DNA of 64,000 nucleotides, from assembly GCA_001600635.1 (NCBI GenBank), contig BCKL01000006.1, forward strand, positions 124,001 to 188,000, read 5' to 3'. The DNA is from Leucosporidium creatinivorum. Its lineage: Eukaryota > Basidiomycota > Microbotryomycetes > Leucosporidiales > Leucosporidiaceae. Every line of letters starts with the position of its first letter. The first letter of the stretch is position 1. Shown here in pieces: positions 1 to 12,400 of the stretch. Both the position numbers and the translations under genes were made by a program. Under the pieces are notes generated by a model. The model was not told the origin of the DNA and ran no database searches. It saw only the letters and a list, made by a program, of their open reading frames with translations.

Positions 1-535
1 CAACGACCCCTCGCTCATCTCGGCGCTCGTCGCCAGCTCGTCACAAACGCTCACCTCCCTCGGCCTCAGATGGGGTCGTAGTACAGCATTCAATCCCAAT
101 ACTCTCGCATCTCTCAACGACATTGCACCACGCCTTGAGCATCTCCACCTAAATCTCCTCGACGTCCCCACTCCATCGCCCCCGGCCGAACTGGCAACGC
201 TACTCGCCCACTGTACCGACCTTCGCTCGCTCACGATCGAGGGGTTAGGAATCCAATCTCTGCTTCCCATTCTATCCTCGCTCCCTTCCTGCACCCGACT
301 CCTCGTGCTTGAGCTCCACTTCCCCCTCTTCTACGATCTCGCCAGCGCCGAGGTGGGAAAGTCCTTCCACCAGGCGTTGAGGCTGCCAGTCTTGAAAGGG
401 TTGAAAAGGTGGAGGTTGGGACAGCTGCAAGCTATGAAGCTGGTTGAGGGGGAGGGCCGAGCCTGGCGAGATGAGTGCGAAAGGAGGGGGGTGGAGATCA
501 GAGATGAGAAACGGTTCTTTGGCGTAGATGGCTAG
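1..535 (+). CDS. F-box/LRR-like family protein, C-terminal part (5' truncated by window edge)
   Basis: An open frame runs from base 2 to the TAG at 533-535. The peptide has leucine-rich stretches spaced like degenerate LRRs (LTSLGLRWG, LEHLHLNLLD, LRSLTIEGLG). It ends with the family signature seen in five other genes of this window: LKGLKRWRLG, then a charged stretch, then CERRGVEIRDEKRFF. In the other copies the RFFT is interrupted by an intron; here it reads straight through as RFFGVDG and stops, so the terminal intron is missing or lost. Family membership is seen directly. The F-box itself would lie upstream of the window. By analogy the protein would be a substrate receptor of an SCF ubiquitin ligase, but no substrate can be inferred. 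Confidence 0.72.
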   Translation, partial: NDPSLISALVASSSQTLTSLGLRWGRSTAFNPNTLASLNDIAPRLEHLHLNLLDVPTPSPPAELATLLAHCTDLRSLTIEGLGIQSLLPILSSLPSCTRLLVLELHFPLFYDLASAEVGKSFHQALRLPVLKGLKRWRLGQLQAMKLVEGEGRAWRDECERRGVEIRDEKRFFGVDG

Positions 536-1311
536 AGATTCGGCTCTTGTAACGCTTCCGATTCGTAAGCACTTGCTTGTCTCCTCAAAGGGAGCGTAGG
601 AGGCTGCAGAGAGTGGCCATTTCGCAACCTCTTCGGCGATCTCGGCGCAAAAAAAAAAAAGGTGCAACACGCTTGGCATGGGCAGCGACAGGGAGACCTT
701 TAACGTGCTACATGCTGGATGTAGCTCACCACTGAGCCCTTCAGAACCGTCTTAACGATGTTCCCTGTCAGGCTTTCGCCGCAGCGCCCCCGTTTCGATC
801 GTCAGTCTCCCCTCTTCGCAGCTCTCCCTTTGACCTTCCGCCCATTTCCAGCTCTTAACAGCCATTTCAGCGCCCACTTCTTCGGATCGTTTACAACACC
901 ACCGCAAGCCCCTGCGAACCGTTCCCGTCGTCTCCAGGAAGTTACAGCTTCCATCTCGCGTCCAGTTGAGCGTCTTCTCGCCCTTCTGCCAGGTGAGTGC
1001 TGTCTCCTCGCAGGCTCGGCGCTCGCTCTACGAGGTGTTCACCTATACTGTACTTCTGCTGCCGAGGTGGAAACGTCTCACGCGCACTGTCACGAGCCCG
1101 GCGCCCGACGACAGCGGCAATGAGTTGACGAGAGCCATAGGGCACCAGATGCGAATTTGAACGCCGATTTCGAACAGAGTTGCTGACCACCAATTGTACA
1201 TCCTGCAGGTCACCTCGGGCAAGCTTTGCCTCCCTCTCCCCCTCCCCTCGCCGACCTCGCTCCTCTCCGACGCTTCCTGCTCCCAGATCCCTACACTCCA
1301 ACCTCGCATAG
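536..1311. other. Intergenic region between two F-box/LRR-like genes
   Basis: No convincing coding sequence. It holds a 12-base A run at 649-660 after the first gene and pyrimidine-rich sequence before the next start. Donor- and acceptor-like sites around 990-1210 could mark 5' UTR introns of the following gene. It does not contain the upstream block shared by three other F-box paralogs. Confidence 0.4.
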
Positions 1312-2419
1312 ATGGCTGTCATCCAAGACTTACCTACTGAGCTCTTACGACGAGTACTGGAGCTCGGCCATGCCTACCCCGAGGATGTCCCTTTCGACCT
1401 CAAGAGTATGGCCCGAGTCGCCCGAGCTTGGAAATTGCCTTCCCAAGAGATCCTCCTCCTCCATACAAACGCCCAACAAGTCGTACAACTCGCCAAATCA
1501 CTCGACAACGCGCCCGCACCCCGAGTACCTGCCATCCTCGCCCTCGAGCTCTTGCCGGCGCAAGTTCGGCCCCATCTCGAGCACCTCGCTCGCCACGCTA
1601 TTCGTCTTCAATGCTTGACGCTCACGACGATAGAGGTCGATGGAGGTCCTGTCAAGGCCAGCGATTTGAGTCTGAAAGTGCTCGCAGGTACGTGTCGACT
1701 TCACCGTCTCGGCGCCGAGCGATGGCTAACCTGTTGCGGCGCAGGAGTGAAACGCTTCGAGCTCACGGCTGTCGTTGAAGGAGCGCTGGTGGCGACTCGC
1801 GATACCAAGATACCTCTCAGAACCCTCCGCCTCAACACACCATACGTCCCGACTCCTTCCTTCCTCAACCCTCTTCTCGGCATCGCCACCAACCTTACTC
1901 GCCTCGAACTCGCCTGGTGGACCGAGGACTTCCCGGCAAGAATGAATACCCCACTACAGAAGCTGGCGCCACAGCTCGAGCAACTCTCACTGTCTGGCGC
2001 ACCAGCACCCGTTCGCTCCCTTCCCCTTTCCTTCGCCCTCGATGCCTTCCTCTCCTCCTGCACCTCCCTCTCCTCTCTCGCACTCACCGAAGTCGGTCCG
2101 CCCGAGGAAACGGAGGCTATTCTTCGCCTCATCCCCTCTCGACTCGCAGTCCTCACCACGGAGCTCTTCCTCATCGACGCCGAGCGCGCCGAGCCGGGCG
2201 ATCTGTTCGGCCTGCTGGATCTGCCGGCTCTGGCAAACCTCAAGCGATGGAGGATCAAGTGTTATCGAGGAGACGCCCACTGCCATGCGCAGAGAGGTTA
2301 TTGGGAGGACTTCTGCCGAGCTCGCGGAGTCGAGCCTCGCGACGACCGTCACTTCTTCACTGGTGAGTCGATCTCTCTACCTCGCGCTACATCGCTCACT
2401 CAGCTTTTATGTAGACTGA
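1312..2419 (+). CDS. F-box/LRR-like family protein
   Basis: Starts with MAVIQDLPTELLRRVLEL, an F-box-like N-terminus (LPxELLxxILEL), followed by RVARAWKLPSQEILL, the usual second half of an F-box. Leucine-rich repeats follow, then LKRWRIKCY and CRARGVEPRDDRHFFT. Intron 1 is 1688-1744 (57 nt, branch GCTAACC; its length is a multiple of three, so the frame is also open through it). The last intron is 2363-2414, leaving a terminal coding piece of 5 nt (AC + TGA): the protein ends FFTD. Further donor/acceptor pairs after the stop (about 2423-2570) look like 3' UTR introns. Likely an SCF substrate adaptor; this role is inferred from the fold. Same family as the genes at 1, 14205, 17195, 19189 and 34269. 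Confidence 0.8.
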
Positions 2420-2882
2420 GCTGGTCGCAACGCCTGATTTATCGTCACAGCGGTCCAGGCGAGAGAAGAGGTGAGAGTCCTTCGGCCCCAACTGCGCCGA
2501 GCGCCCGAGCTGATCTCTCTTGCGCTACAGCGACAAGCAGCAGCATCATCAGCATACCTGCAGGTACCTACTATTCATCTTTGCAAGTCGTTTGATTATC
2601 TCACCCGCCTGAGCGCCTGCGAAGCGAAGGCTCGGCGATCGGCACCTCGTCTGCTCTCGCTGACCTACAGCGAGATCGGAGGCAAAGATTAAACAGGCTG
2701 AGTATCCTGTACTTTGCTCGAGCTTCGACAGTTCCGAGAGAGCTGTACCGAAGCAGATCCTTGAACGTCAGAGCGAGTCGAGGGCAAGGCCTAGACGCGC
2801 CCGGCGCCCTTTCGCAGGGTTGGCTTTGACCACTCCTCTTCGTTTGCTTCTGCACCTCGTCAGCCCCGAAGGACCACTCGAT

Positions 2883-5800
2883 ATGTCGTCCACGCCTGCC
2901 TCTCAGCAGAGCAAGGCGGGAGCACGACTGCCGCTCGAGCTGCTCGCCTACGTCGCCTCGCTACCCTTGCCGGCTCTCGCCTTCGCCAATCCAACTACCA
3001 CGATCAAGGAGCTCCAAGCACCACTCGCACAGAATAAGGCGCTACAGGAGATCCTCGGCGGCTTCGCTCTGGTAGCATGCATGACGGAGGAGCAGCAGAA
3101 TCAGCTGCTCAAGCTCTTTGCGGGTCGTCTGGGAGGAGCAGAGGAGATTGAGCTGGACCTACGGATACCGACTACAGCAGAGAGTCGCACACTGCGCTTC
3201 ATCCTCTATCGCAGTCTTCGCGCGCTCGTCCTCACCGCAGTTCCTCCTTCGCCCATCTCCTTCGCTCTCCCCTCGCCTCCTCCTCCGAGCCAAGCCACCG
3301 CACATGCACCTCAGACAAACACTTCGACCACTACCATCTCCACCGGCGCACCTTCGAAGCCCCTGCCTTCCCCCAAACCTCCCGTCTTCAGCCTTCCTCC
3401 CGAGTCGCCCGTCGAGCTGGAGGAGCTCGCTGCGATGACTTGGGATGCGCCCATCGGTCTGCTATGGACCGACCTGTACCTCAACGTACTCTGGTGCAAC
3501 AAGCGGTGGTTCGAACTTGCTGGTGAGCTCCTGCTCGGCTCGTCGCGCACTTCTCGGCGCTGACCTCTTCTCGTCAACCAGGCCTACCTGCCGACGCCAA
3601 TCCCAATGCTTGGCCAGCGCAAGTATTGGCCGAAGACCTACCAGCAGTGCAGGCTTACGTCGAGCGCATGGCTGACACTATGGAGCCGTGCGAGCTCGAG
3701 TTCCGGTGGATCTCGAACGACTCCAGTGAGTTCCACTCCGTCCCTCTCGTCTCGAGAGATCTCGGAAAGCGCACAAGAAGGGTGCTCTGCTCGCCCTCGG
3801 CTACCCTACTACTCGACTCGGCGAGCTGGCGCGGGCGTGCTGACCTCCCCCCTCCTTCACCAGCCGAGTCGTGGTGCGTTTCCAACCTGGTCGTCGTTCG
3901 CAATACCGCCGGCGAGCGCATCGGCATTGCTGGCAGCCTCTACAACGTACAGAAGAGGAAAACTCGGGAGCTACAGGATCTGCGCGACAAGGAGCAGTTC
4001 CGAGCGATTCGTGAGGCCGAAATCGCCAAGGCTGCGGCGATGGAGAGGGAGATGGCGCTGCTGTCGAAGATGAGCACTGTGGGACTGGTTCGGATTGATC
4101 TCGAGGTGCGTTTATCGACGTCTTCCTTCCCCTGCACCTTCTCCTCTCCTCACTCGTTCTCCTGGCTTGCCGTCACCGAGACTTGACCGTTGATCTTCTA
4201 CATACGCACAGGGCCACTTCATCGAGGCCAACGACGCATGGTACTCAATCGTCAAGCTTCCTCGCGACGTACCACTGGACGATTGGCAGACGTTAGTCCA
4301 CCCCGACGACATCGACGAGATCATGAGCCAGTGGGCGGTCGCTCTCAAGAACCTCACGCCGCTCGAGGTGACCATCCGCTGGATCTACGACGAGATCTCG
4401 CTTGTACAAGCAGCGCCCAATCACCCCGATCCTGCACAAGTGAGTCGACGCGAGACCTTACGCCGGCGCTGAGCTGCAGAGCTGACACTATTTTCTCCCG
4501 TATAGGCGACTGGATGGATCGGATCGGTCACCAATGTCACCGAGCAGAAGCGAGCCGAGCAAGCTCTGCTCAGCGTCAGCCAAGATCGCGAGGCCGACGC
4601 TCGTAAGGCGGCCGAGCAAGCCGAGGCTCAGAAGGAGGTTATTCTCGAGGAGAAGAGGCAACTGGGTGAGTCGCATACTGCTTCCAAGGCAGATCGGACT
4701 GTCGAAGCTGACCCTCATAGTCCTGCAGAGCTCTTCCTCGACGTCGCTTCGCACGAGATTCGCAATCCCATCTCGGCGATTCTCAACAATAGCGAGTTCA
4801 CTCGCTCATCACTGGAGGAGCTCAAGAAGGCATTCCTGGAGCTGAAGGAGAGTGGGAGGTGAGTGAAAGCCTGTCATCTCGCGCTCGCCGAAGCTGATGT
4901 TGTTTCTCCCCTCAGCGTACCGCCCGTCTTCCCCTCCAACATCATCGAAGACCTTGACGAGGACATTGAGGCGCTTGACAGTATCCACTCGTGCGGTCTC
5001 GCGCAAGAGCGCATTGCCAACGACATCCTTGTGAGTCTCTCCTCTCCCTTTCTCTCCTTCCCCTACCTCAAGCTCGGCACTGATCCCTGCTTCCTCGCCT
5101 CGCCTACAGGGACTCGCTCAAATCCAACTCTCCAAGTACAAGATCTCTCCCATCGAATTCGATCTCTCCCACTCGCTTCGCAACATCATTCGCCTCTTCA
5201 AGACCGAAGCGAGGGCGAAGGATATCGACCTGCAGTTCAAGATGGGTAGCTCGATTACGAGGTTGGGACCTCATGCGAGAGTGTTTGCGGATCCGACGAG
5301 GTTGGCACAGGTGTGCATTAACCTGTTGAGCAAGTGAGTTGCTCTCGCTTTTGCTCGGCGCCGAAGCTGCTGCCCGCGCTAAACTCGAGCTGATCGCCTC
5401 TCCCTCAATCACTCTCGCTTTCAACCCCGTCCTTGAACTCACCCACAGCGCCATACGCTTCACCGCCACGAGCAAGATTCGCAAAGTGACCCTCTCCGTC
5501 GAAGTCAGCGCCGTCCCTCCCAACCGAGCCGGGCCCTTCATCCCTCCCACGGAAACAGAGTGTCACATCGACAAGTCCGTGCCCGTTTACCTCTTCTTCT
5601 CAGTCACCGACACTGGACTCGGCATGACCAAGGAGGAGACGAGCCAGCTATTCTCGAGCAAGCCCTTCTTCCATACGACGATGGGCGGTACGGGCCTCGG
5701 CCTTTGGATCGTGAAGAACCTCTGCGAGCTGCAAGCCGGTGGTGTCGAGGTGGAATCCACCGTAGGCCAAGGCTCGACTTTCCGCGCTTTCATCACCGCT

Positions 5801-6657
5801 CGTTCGGTCGACGCTGGGCTTCCTGCCGCCGAGTCGGCAGAGAAAGTGCCCGTGATGGATGGGATTCGACATGCTACGGGCATTGGGTCGGCGCCGAAGG
5901 TGTTGTTGACGAAGACGAGCGAGCAGCTGCCGTTGAAGGGGTTGACGGTGCTTTGTTGCGAGGTGAGTTCGAGGCGAGGGTGCTCGGCGCTGAGCTTCGC
6001 GTTCGCTCGGCTGACGCTACGCCTGTTTCATCCCTCCCCTACACCTCCACCCTCTACACTCCTTTCCGTCGTCTCACCTCCCACCAGGACAACGCCATCA
6101 ACCGCAAAGTCCTCGAACGGCAACTCAAAAAGGCCGGAGCAGCTTCCATCCTCCTCGCCGTCGATGGGCAGGAGGGCGTCAACATCATGTCCGACGACTT
6201 ACAGCGCAAGGTGGACGTCTGTATCATGGACGTGGAGATGCCCGTGATGGATGGATTGGCGGCTACGAGGGTCATCAGGGAGAGGGAGAAGAGCGTGGGT
6301 GGGAGTGCGAGGACGAGGATTGTTGGATTGAGTGGGAATGCTAGGCCCGCGCAGATTAAGGCGGGCATGGAGGCGGGGATGGACGCTTTTGTGACGAAGC
6401 CTTGTGAGTTGTAGATGGCTCTCTTTCGCTCTCGGCTCGGGATCGCTGGCTGACCTCGGCTTTCACGCTTCTCGCAGATCGGTGAGTTTTCTTCCCCTGT
6501 TCCCTCCTCCGTGTCCTTCTCCGTCTCGAGGAAGTCGAGCTGACCCCTCCCACTCCTCGCCTACAGCGTCCCGGACCTCCTCCGCCAACTGCTCGGCGAT
6601 CCAGAAACGCCCCAAGCCGACGTGCCCACTCCAGCGCCCAAGCTGCCTGTGTTGTAG
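2883..6657 (+). CDS. Hybrid sensor histidine kinase with PAS domains and receiver
   Basis: Twelve exons: 2883-3522, 3582-3725, 3864-4105, 4212-4439, 4506-4665, 4729-4858, 4916-5030, 5110-5333, 5449-5962, 6088-6403, 6478-6481, 6567-6657, giving 935 residues. The N-terminal part has two PAS-like regions (around WDAPIGLLWTDLYLNVLW and around GHFIEANDAWYSIV, with a PAC-like ATGWIGSVTNVTEQKRAE). It is followed by a coiled stretch, the H-box FLDVASHEIRNPIS (phospho-acceptor His), the N-box CINLLSNAIRFT, G1 DTGLGM and G2 GGTGLGLWIV. The C-terminal receiver has the acidic pair CCEDN, phospho-Asp in CIMDVEMPVMDG and Lys in TKPY. No membrane segment is visible, so it is probably a soluble sensor feeding a phosphorelay (HPt, then SKN7/SSK1-type regulators). 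The 4-nt exon 11 is required to keep the receiver frame. ATG 2883 is the first ATG in frame. Confidence 0.9.
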
Positions 6658-7040
6658 GAGAGCTAAATCATCGTTATATACGTAGATAGAGGGATTGTGC
6701 AGCGGGAACTGTAGCTTAGTGTCTTATTCTCTCCTCGCCGCGAGAGAGGTGAGGCCGGTGAGGGAGCGCCGAGCGAGACGGTGAGAGAGGTGCAGCACCT
6801 CACCGAGGCTCGTTGGAGCATTTAGGACGCTCTGGAATCTCGATAGCGTGCTGCAGCTTGCCGGCGTCCTGTGCTACTTCATCTCAGCCCCTGCGAAGCT
6901 CTCCCCTTGAGCGAAGTTCACCTCGCCCTCCCCTGGCTCTGCCCCATCTCCTCGTCTCGTCTCTTCGTCTCCCGTCTCGTCTCGTCGCTCGTTGCAGTCT
7001 CTCACATCTCAATACCATCAAAAGCAACTTACAGCCCAGC
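6658..7040. promoter_or_regulatory. Intergenic region upstream of RPB6
   Basis: 383 bp with no coding signal. The last 150 bp are CT-rich (repeated CTCGTCTC around 6950-6995), typical of a fungal promoter or 5' UTR before the RPB6 start. No TATA box stands out. Confidence 0.35.
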
Positions 7041-7829
7041 ATGTCAGACGCAGGCTCAATGAATGGAGGCGACGACTTGTGAGTTTGCGTTCTTCGAGCT
7101 CGAGCTCGCGTCGCTGAAGAGAGCTGACTCGGCCGTTGTTTGGGAGCGAACAGTGAGCAGAACCACCTGGTAGGCCTTGCTTTCGTGATGTAGCAGGGCA
7201 GGACGGAGGGGAACAGGCAGGCAGGCAACAGACCAGAGCGAGCAGGAGGGGGGAAGCTGCTTGTTGCTCGGGTTCGGCGGCTGGGAGGGAGGGACAACCG
7301 AGCTACAAGCACCTCCTCGACTTCTTCAGCTCTCTCTGCACCGCCTACACCTCCCACGCCCCTCCCTGCCACCCTCGCTAACCCCCTCCTTCCTCCCTCT
7401 CCTCTCGCCCACAGGAAGAGGAAGACTACGCCCTCGGCTCGGACGAAGAGTTCGCCGGGGACGGCGGGGACATTATCGAGTCTGGGAACCCTCCCCCTGG
7501 CGCCGTCAAGGCCAAGGAGGCCAACAAAGAGCGAGTCACGACGCCGTATATGACTAAATACGAGAAGGCGAGGATTCTGGGGACGAGGGCACTGCAGATT
7601 TCGTACGTTAACTCCTGGTATTCTTCTTTGTGGTTGGCGAGAGAGCTGACGAGGTGTTGTGGGAACTAGCATGAACGCCCCAGTGCTCGTAGCGCTCGAG
7701 GGAGAGAGCGATCCCCTCATCATTGCGATGAAGGAGTTGGCCGCCAACAAGATTCCTCTAGTGGTCAGGAGGTTCTTGCCCGATGGAAGTTATGAGGATT
7801 GGCTGGTTAGCGAGCTGTTGACCGAGTAA
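7041..7829 (+). CDS. RPB6: DNA-directed RNA polymerases I, II and III subunit RPB6 (ABC23-type)
   Basis: Exons 7041-7078, 7154-7169, 7415-7602 and 7670-7829 give 133 residues. The acidic N-terminus ([18 protein letters not shown]) is followed by the conserved core [20 protein letters not shown] and the end [22 protein letters not shown]. Both match RPB6/Rpo26, the small shared subunit that clamps the largest subunit of all three nuclear polymerases. The length is close to that of animal RPB6 and shorter than the yeast protein. The second exon is only 16 nt; its phase fits both neighbours. Identification is firm from the core sequence. Confidence 0.95.
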
Positions 7830-8087
7830 AGGGACGCAGGTGAGTCTCTTTTCGGCGCTGAGGTCAAGGAGCTGGAGAGCCGGAAGCTGATCCATTCGCG
7901 CTCTCGCAGATGAATGGGAGATGGTTGGGTAATGATGGATCGACATTCGATGGGCGCTGCAATGGTCCGTGTACAACAGGAAATGGCTTGGACGTCGCGC
8001 CCGCTCCTTCGGCGAAGCTCCCCTCTCTCGGCTGCTCTTTCCTCAGCACTATCAACAGTCTCCTCCTCCTTCTCTCCTCCTCCCCTC

Positions 8088-9183
8088 CTATTCCGCCACG
8101 CGCAGCGTCTCGCAGAACTCGCGGTATTTGAAGTCGCCCCTAGAGTCGAGGAAGGGGGCGTGGAGGAGGCGGTCGATCTGGGTGTTGCGTTGGTGTAGTG
8201 GATACAGTGAGGTTGGGAGAGGCGAGAGGAGAAGAATGGGAGCAAGTGGTCAGATCTCCTGACTCTTCCTGCTCTCAACTCCTCGCAGCGTTTCCAAGCT
8301 CATCGCCGGACCCCTCCCTCAAGAACTCACCTCCTCCTCACTCATCACCTGCCCCTCACTCCCCAAACACCTCCTCAATTCCTGCGGGTTGATGACCCCC
8401 CTGCCCTTGGGGTCGAAGGAAGCGAACGCCTCGAGTAGGTCCGGCTCGGCGTCGAGGAGGGAGAGTTGCTCAGCCTGTTCCGTTTCGTCACCTATGTCAG
8501 CGGGACGGAGAGAAAGTGGGCGAAGATGAGATGGGGAGAGGCGCACCATCATTGTAATGAACACTGCGCGAGGGAGGGGAAGGTTAGCGAGCAGCCCGAC
8601 CGAGCAGGAGCTTACGAGAACGAGACGGACTCGTGAAATTGATCCTCCCATCCTCTGCTTGCAAGAGCGCAGGATCTCCGGACGTAGGCCTAGCCGACAA
8701 GAGCGCTTTGATCCTCTCCGGGTTGGCGGGTTGACCTGCAGAAGCTCGGAGGGTCAGTTCGGGGCGCGTGCGGAGTTGAGCTCGAGGTGGATGAAACGAC
8801 GCACCGAGCGAGCCGAGGATGGTGTAGAGATCTTTCTCGGTGATCCAGCCGTCGTTGTCCGTGTCGATGTACTGTGGTAGAGGGGGAGAATGGGTGAGCG
8901 ATTGTTGAACCAAGCGAGCGCGACGAGCGGACGCGTCCGTTTGGCCCGAGCTGAGGCAGCGTAGAGGGTGTAGCACAGCAGAGAGCGTACGTTGAAGGCT
9001 TCTTTGAAGGTTTGGACCTGTAGCGAGATGGGAGAGAGTGAGCTCGGAGACGGCGAGCGCGAGAGGCGAAGGTGAGCTGACCTGAGAGGGTTCAAAGACT
9101 GCACCGAATGCGCCAGAGGATTGACGAGGATGACGAGTTGATCCTGTACCACGAGAAGGTCGTCCCAATCCCAATGAAGCCAT
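8088..9183 (-). CDS. Myosin regulatory light chain (EF-hand)
   Basis: Read on the minus strand from ATG 9183. The N-terminus contains RQSSGAFGAVFEPSQ, in the position of the phosphorylatable Ser patch of regulatory light chains. The first EF-hand is VQTFKEAFNYIDTDNDGW (calcium-loop pattern D-D-D-G-I). Then come GQPANPERIKALLS, INFT..FITMMAEQL, the degenerate second hand AFASFDPKGRGVI, and the end EEEIDRLLHAPFLD followed by DFKYREFCETLR. Order and spacing match RLC (animal MYL9, fission yeast Rlc1), the light chain of type II myosin in the contractile ring. About seven exons; the last intron is 8178-8330 and the stop codon is at 8088-8090. One internal donor is ambiguous (see findings). Divergent from TAF1, with 242 bp between the two starts. 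Confidence 0.88.
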
Positions 9184-9425
9184 GTTTTAGAGCAGAGAGC
9201 AGATGAGCGCGGGAGTCTGAGCCGTGACTTGGAGCGTTCGAAGGTCGAGCACGGCTTGGGAAGCTACCACTCACTCGTCTTCTGGACTCGACTTCGCTAT
9301 AGCTCTAGAAGGCTACAGAGCTACACCTACAGCTCAGCTACCGCCCCTCCACATCCCTAACCCACACACCAGCTCTCACCTCTCGACTCTCTCACAAGCC
9401 AGGCAGGGCTCGCCCGCTCCTCCCA

Positions 9426-12400
9426 ATGGACGCCGAAGCAGCCGCCCAACTCGGAGGACTCGCCCTCGGCGAAGTCTTCAAGGACCTCGGCCTCGAAGGT
9501 TCTGACGCCCTGGGCACCGTCTCGAGCCAGCTAGGCGTCTCCAACCCCTCAGCCGCCGCCTTCTCGCGCGACAGCATCTACAATGGGAAATTCGTCGACG
9601 AGGCGCCGGATGATGAGGATGGTAGAGCAGCGTTCGACCTGGAGGCACAGGTGGATCGAGAGATGTATGATGAGAAGTATCTGGGGAGGGGAAGCCAGGC
9701 GGTTAAGAAAGCTGGGAAGGGCAAGTTGATGAGGGGGGAGGAGGACGATTTTGACGAGGAGTATGATGAAGAGGATGAGGAGATGGAGGATGCTACAGCT
9801 GCGAGGAGTAAGGTCAAGCAGGAGCCGAGGGACGAGGAGTACGACGACGACCTCTTTGGCTCGGGCGGCGACGACGATGAGGAGCAAGAGCAGCAGCAGG
9901 AGGGAGGGAGAATGTCAGTCGAACCCCTCGCCCCGCCGCCCATGATGAAGCAGGCCAACGTCAAGGACTTGTTCCCCGATTTCGACTACGGCAAGACGCT
10001 CGACTTCACCGACCTCTTTGGCACCCGACCGCGCAAGAAGCAGAAGACCAAGGCCGAGTCGGTTAAACGTACGTTCTCTTCCCCTCCCTCCCCTGCTCTC
10101 CTGCGAGCCCCGAGCCGAGCTAACATCATCGCCGAACCTCCAGTCGCCCTTCCCACCCTCGACGAACTCCCTCGCAACAGGTCGAGCCGAGACGCCCTTC
10201 TCGCTCCTCTCCGACCCATCGTTCGCGATTCGCGCCTGCGTAATCTCCTCATCCAGTCGCAGGAGAGGGAACGAGAAGCGTGGGAGGACGAGGGCAGCAG
10301 CGACGAGGAGTTGCTCAAGGCGATTGAGGTGGGCTTGCTGGTGACGTCGGAGTGCTAAGGGACGATTTGCTGACGATCTTGGTCAAACAGAGGAGTAACC
10401 GCCACACCAAGGCCAAGTGGGAGATCCCCGCCGACTCGGAGACTGCTTTCGAGATGGCCGAGCTGGACGACTGGGAGGACAAGATTATCTGGGGACCTAC
10501 CGGCTCGTACGTGACCCCTGCCTACGCTCTCTTTACTCTCATCGCTAACCTTCCTGATTCAACAGCGACCCCTCGCCTCACATCGACCCCCTCGCCCACC
10601 GCAACGTCGAATTCGAATCCGGCTCCTGGCTCAAATCCATCATTTGGTCCTCCTCGCGTCCCTACAAGGACTTCTCTTCCCCCAATCTCAACCTCAACGA
10701 CACGCAAATGCTCCTCGAGGTCCAACAACCCTCCACCGCGGCCGAACAGGACGCCAATGCGACGACGACGGTCAGCAATCTGGTCGAGAGGGAGAAGGGA
10801 CTAGACCCGTTCAATATGTCCAACGATCGCGAGTATGAGGTGACGAAGGATGTCAAGAAGAAGATTAGGCAGACGTTTGGGCTGCTGGAGGTGCAGCACG
10901 CGTATCCGGCGCAGAAGCTTCAATTGCCCTTCGTTCGTCGCCTTCCCTTCCCCCCCTCTCTCGCTACTCGCTGACCTGCCCCCTCTCCACACACACAGTA
11001 CAAGACCCGACTTACCAAATCCGACCTCCGCTCCTTCCATCGTCCGGCCCTTCAGTTCCCCGCCAACGTCCCCATCACTTTTACCAAGAACCGCACGGCC
11101 AAGAAGAGGAAGGACAAGCAGGGGAGGAAGATCAAGAAGGGCGATGGGGATGCGTTGAGGCATATGACGGATATTACGCTCAAGGACACGAGTCCGTTCT
11201 TGTTGTGGGAGTACTCGGTGCGTGTCCCTCTGCCTCTGTTCCTTGCCGCCGAGCTGCGCTGACCTTGAGCGAATGCGCTGCAACGGCTGAACAGGAGGAG
11301 AACCCCCCCATCATCTCCAACGTCGGCATGGGCTCCATCCTCGTCAACTACTACCGCAAGATCACCCCTGAAGACCCTTTTGTCCCGCAACTCGACCTCG
11401 GCGAACCCTTCCTTCTCGAGGGAACCGACGAATCGCCGTTCAAGGCATTTGGATACGTCAAGCCGGGAGAGACGGTACCAACGCTCTACAACAACCTCAT
11501 TAGGGCACCGATTTGGAGGCACAAGCCACCAGAGACGGACTTCCTCGTCGTTCGGTCAGTTGCCTTTCTCTCGGCGCCTTCCCTCCGCTACGCTGACCCT
11601 TCCCTCCCCGACCGAACAGCTGTACCATCGAAGGCGAGACCAAGTACTACATCCGGGACATCAAGAACCTCTTCATCGTCGGCCAAACGTACCCCATCAA
11701 CGAGGTCCCCGGGCCCCACTCGCGCAAGATCACAACGCTCGTCAAGAATCGTCTGCAGACGATTGCGTACAAGCTCGTCGCCAAGGCGCCGAGGAACAGG
11801 ATCAAGGTCCATAAGTTGACGAGGTACTTTCCCGATCAGAATGATTTGCAGATGAGGCAGAGGTTGAAGGTGAGTCTCGGCTCGGCGAGGCCTGAGGCAA
11901 TGGCGACGAGGTGGGGACGAAGAGAGCAAGTGGGACGCTTGTTGACTTCTTACATCCTCATCCTCTCCGTCCCTGCCCTTCTCCTCGTCCTCATCGTCCG
12001 CTTCGCCCTCGTATCACACCCTCCCTCCGCGCCGTGCCCTCCCTCCTCCCGTCCACCGTCTACAGGAGTTCATGGAGTTCAACCGCAAAGGCCCCGACCA
12101 AGGCTTCTGGATGATCAAAAAGTCGGTCAACGTCCCCGACGACGCCGAGATGCTCAAGCTCGCCACGCCCGAGATGGTCTGTCTCGCCGAATCGATGCAA
12201 GTCGGTCTGCGCCATCTCCAAGACGCGGGCTACGGCAAAGCCGAGGAAGGAGGGACGGGCGAGGACGACTCGAAGCTCGATATTGAGCAGCAACTCGCGC
12301 CGTGGATTACGACCAAGAACTTTATCAATGCCACGGCGAATAAGGCCATGTTGAAGTTGCATGGGGAGGGGGATCCGACGGGGAGGGGAGAGGCGTTTAG

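Noticed and set aside
649-660. A12 run as a retrotransposon poly(A) tail
   Set aside because: No retroelement coding sequence or target-site duplication nearby; a simple homopolymer after a gene end is sufficient.
1701-2258. Long antisense open frame under the F-box gene
   Set aside because: Typical GC-rich shadow frame: no splice signals, Arg/Ser-rich translation, overlaps a gene with clear family similarity on the other strand.
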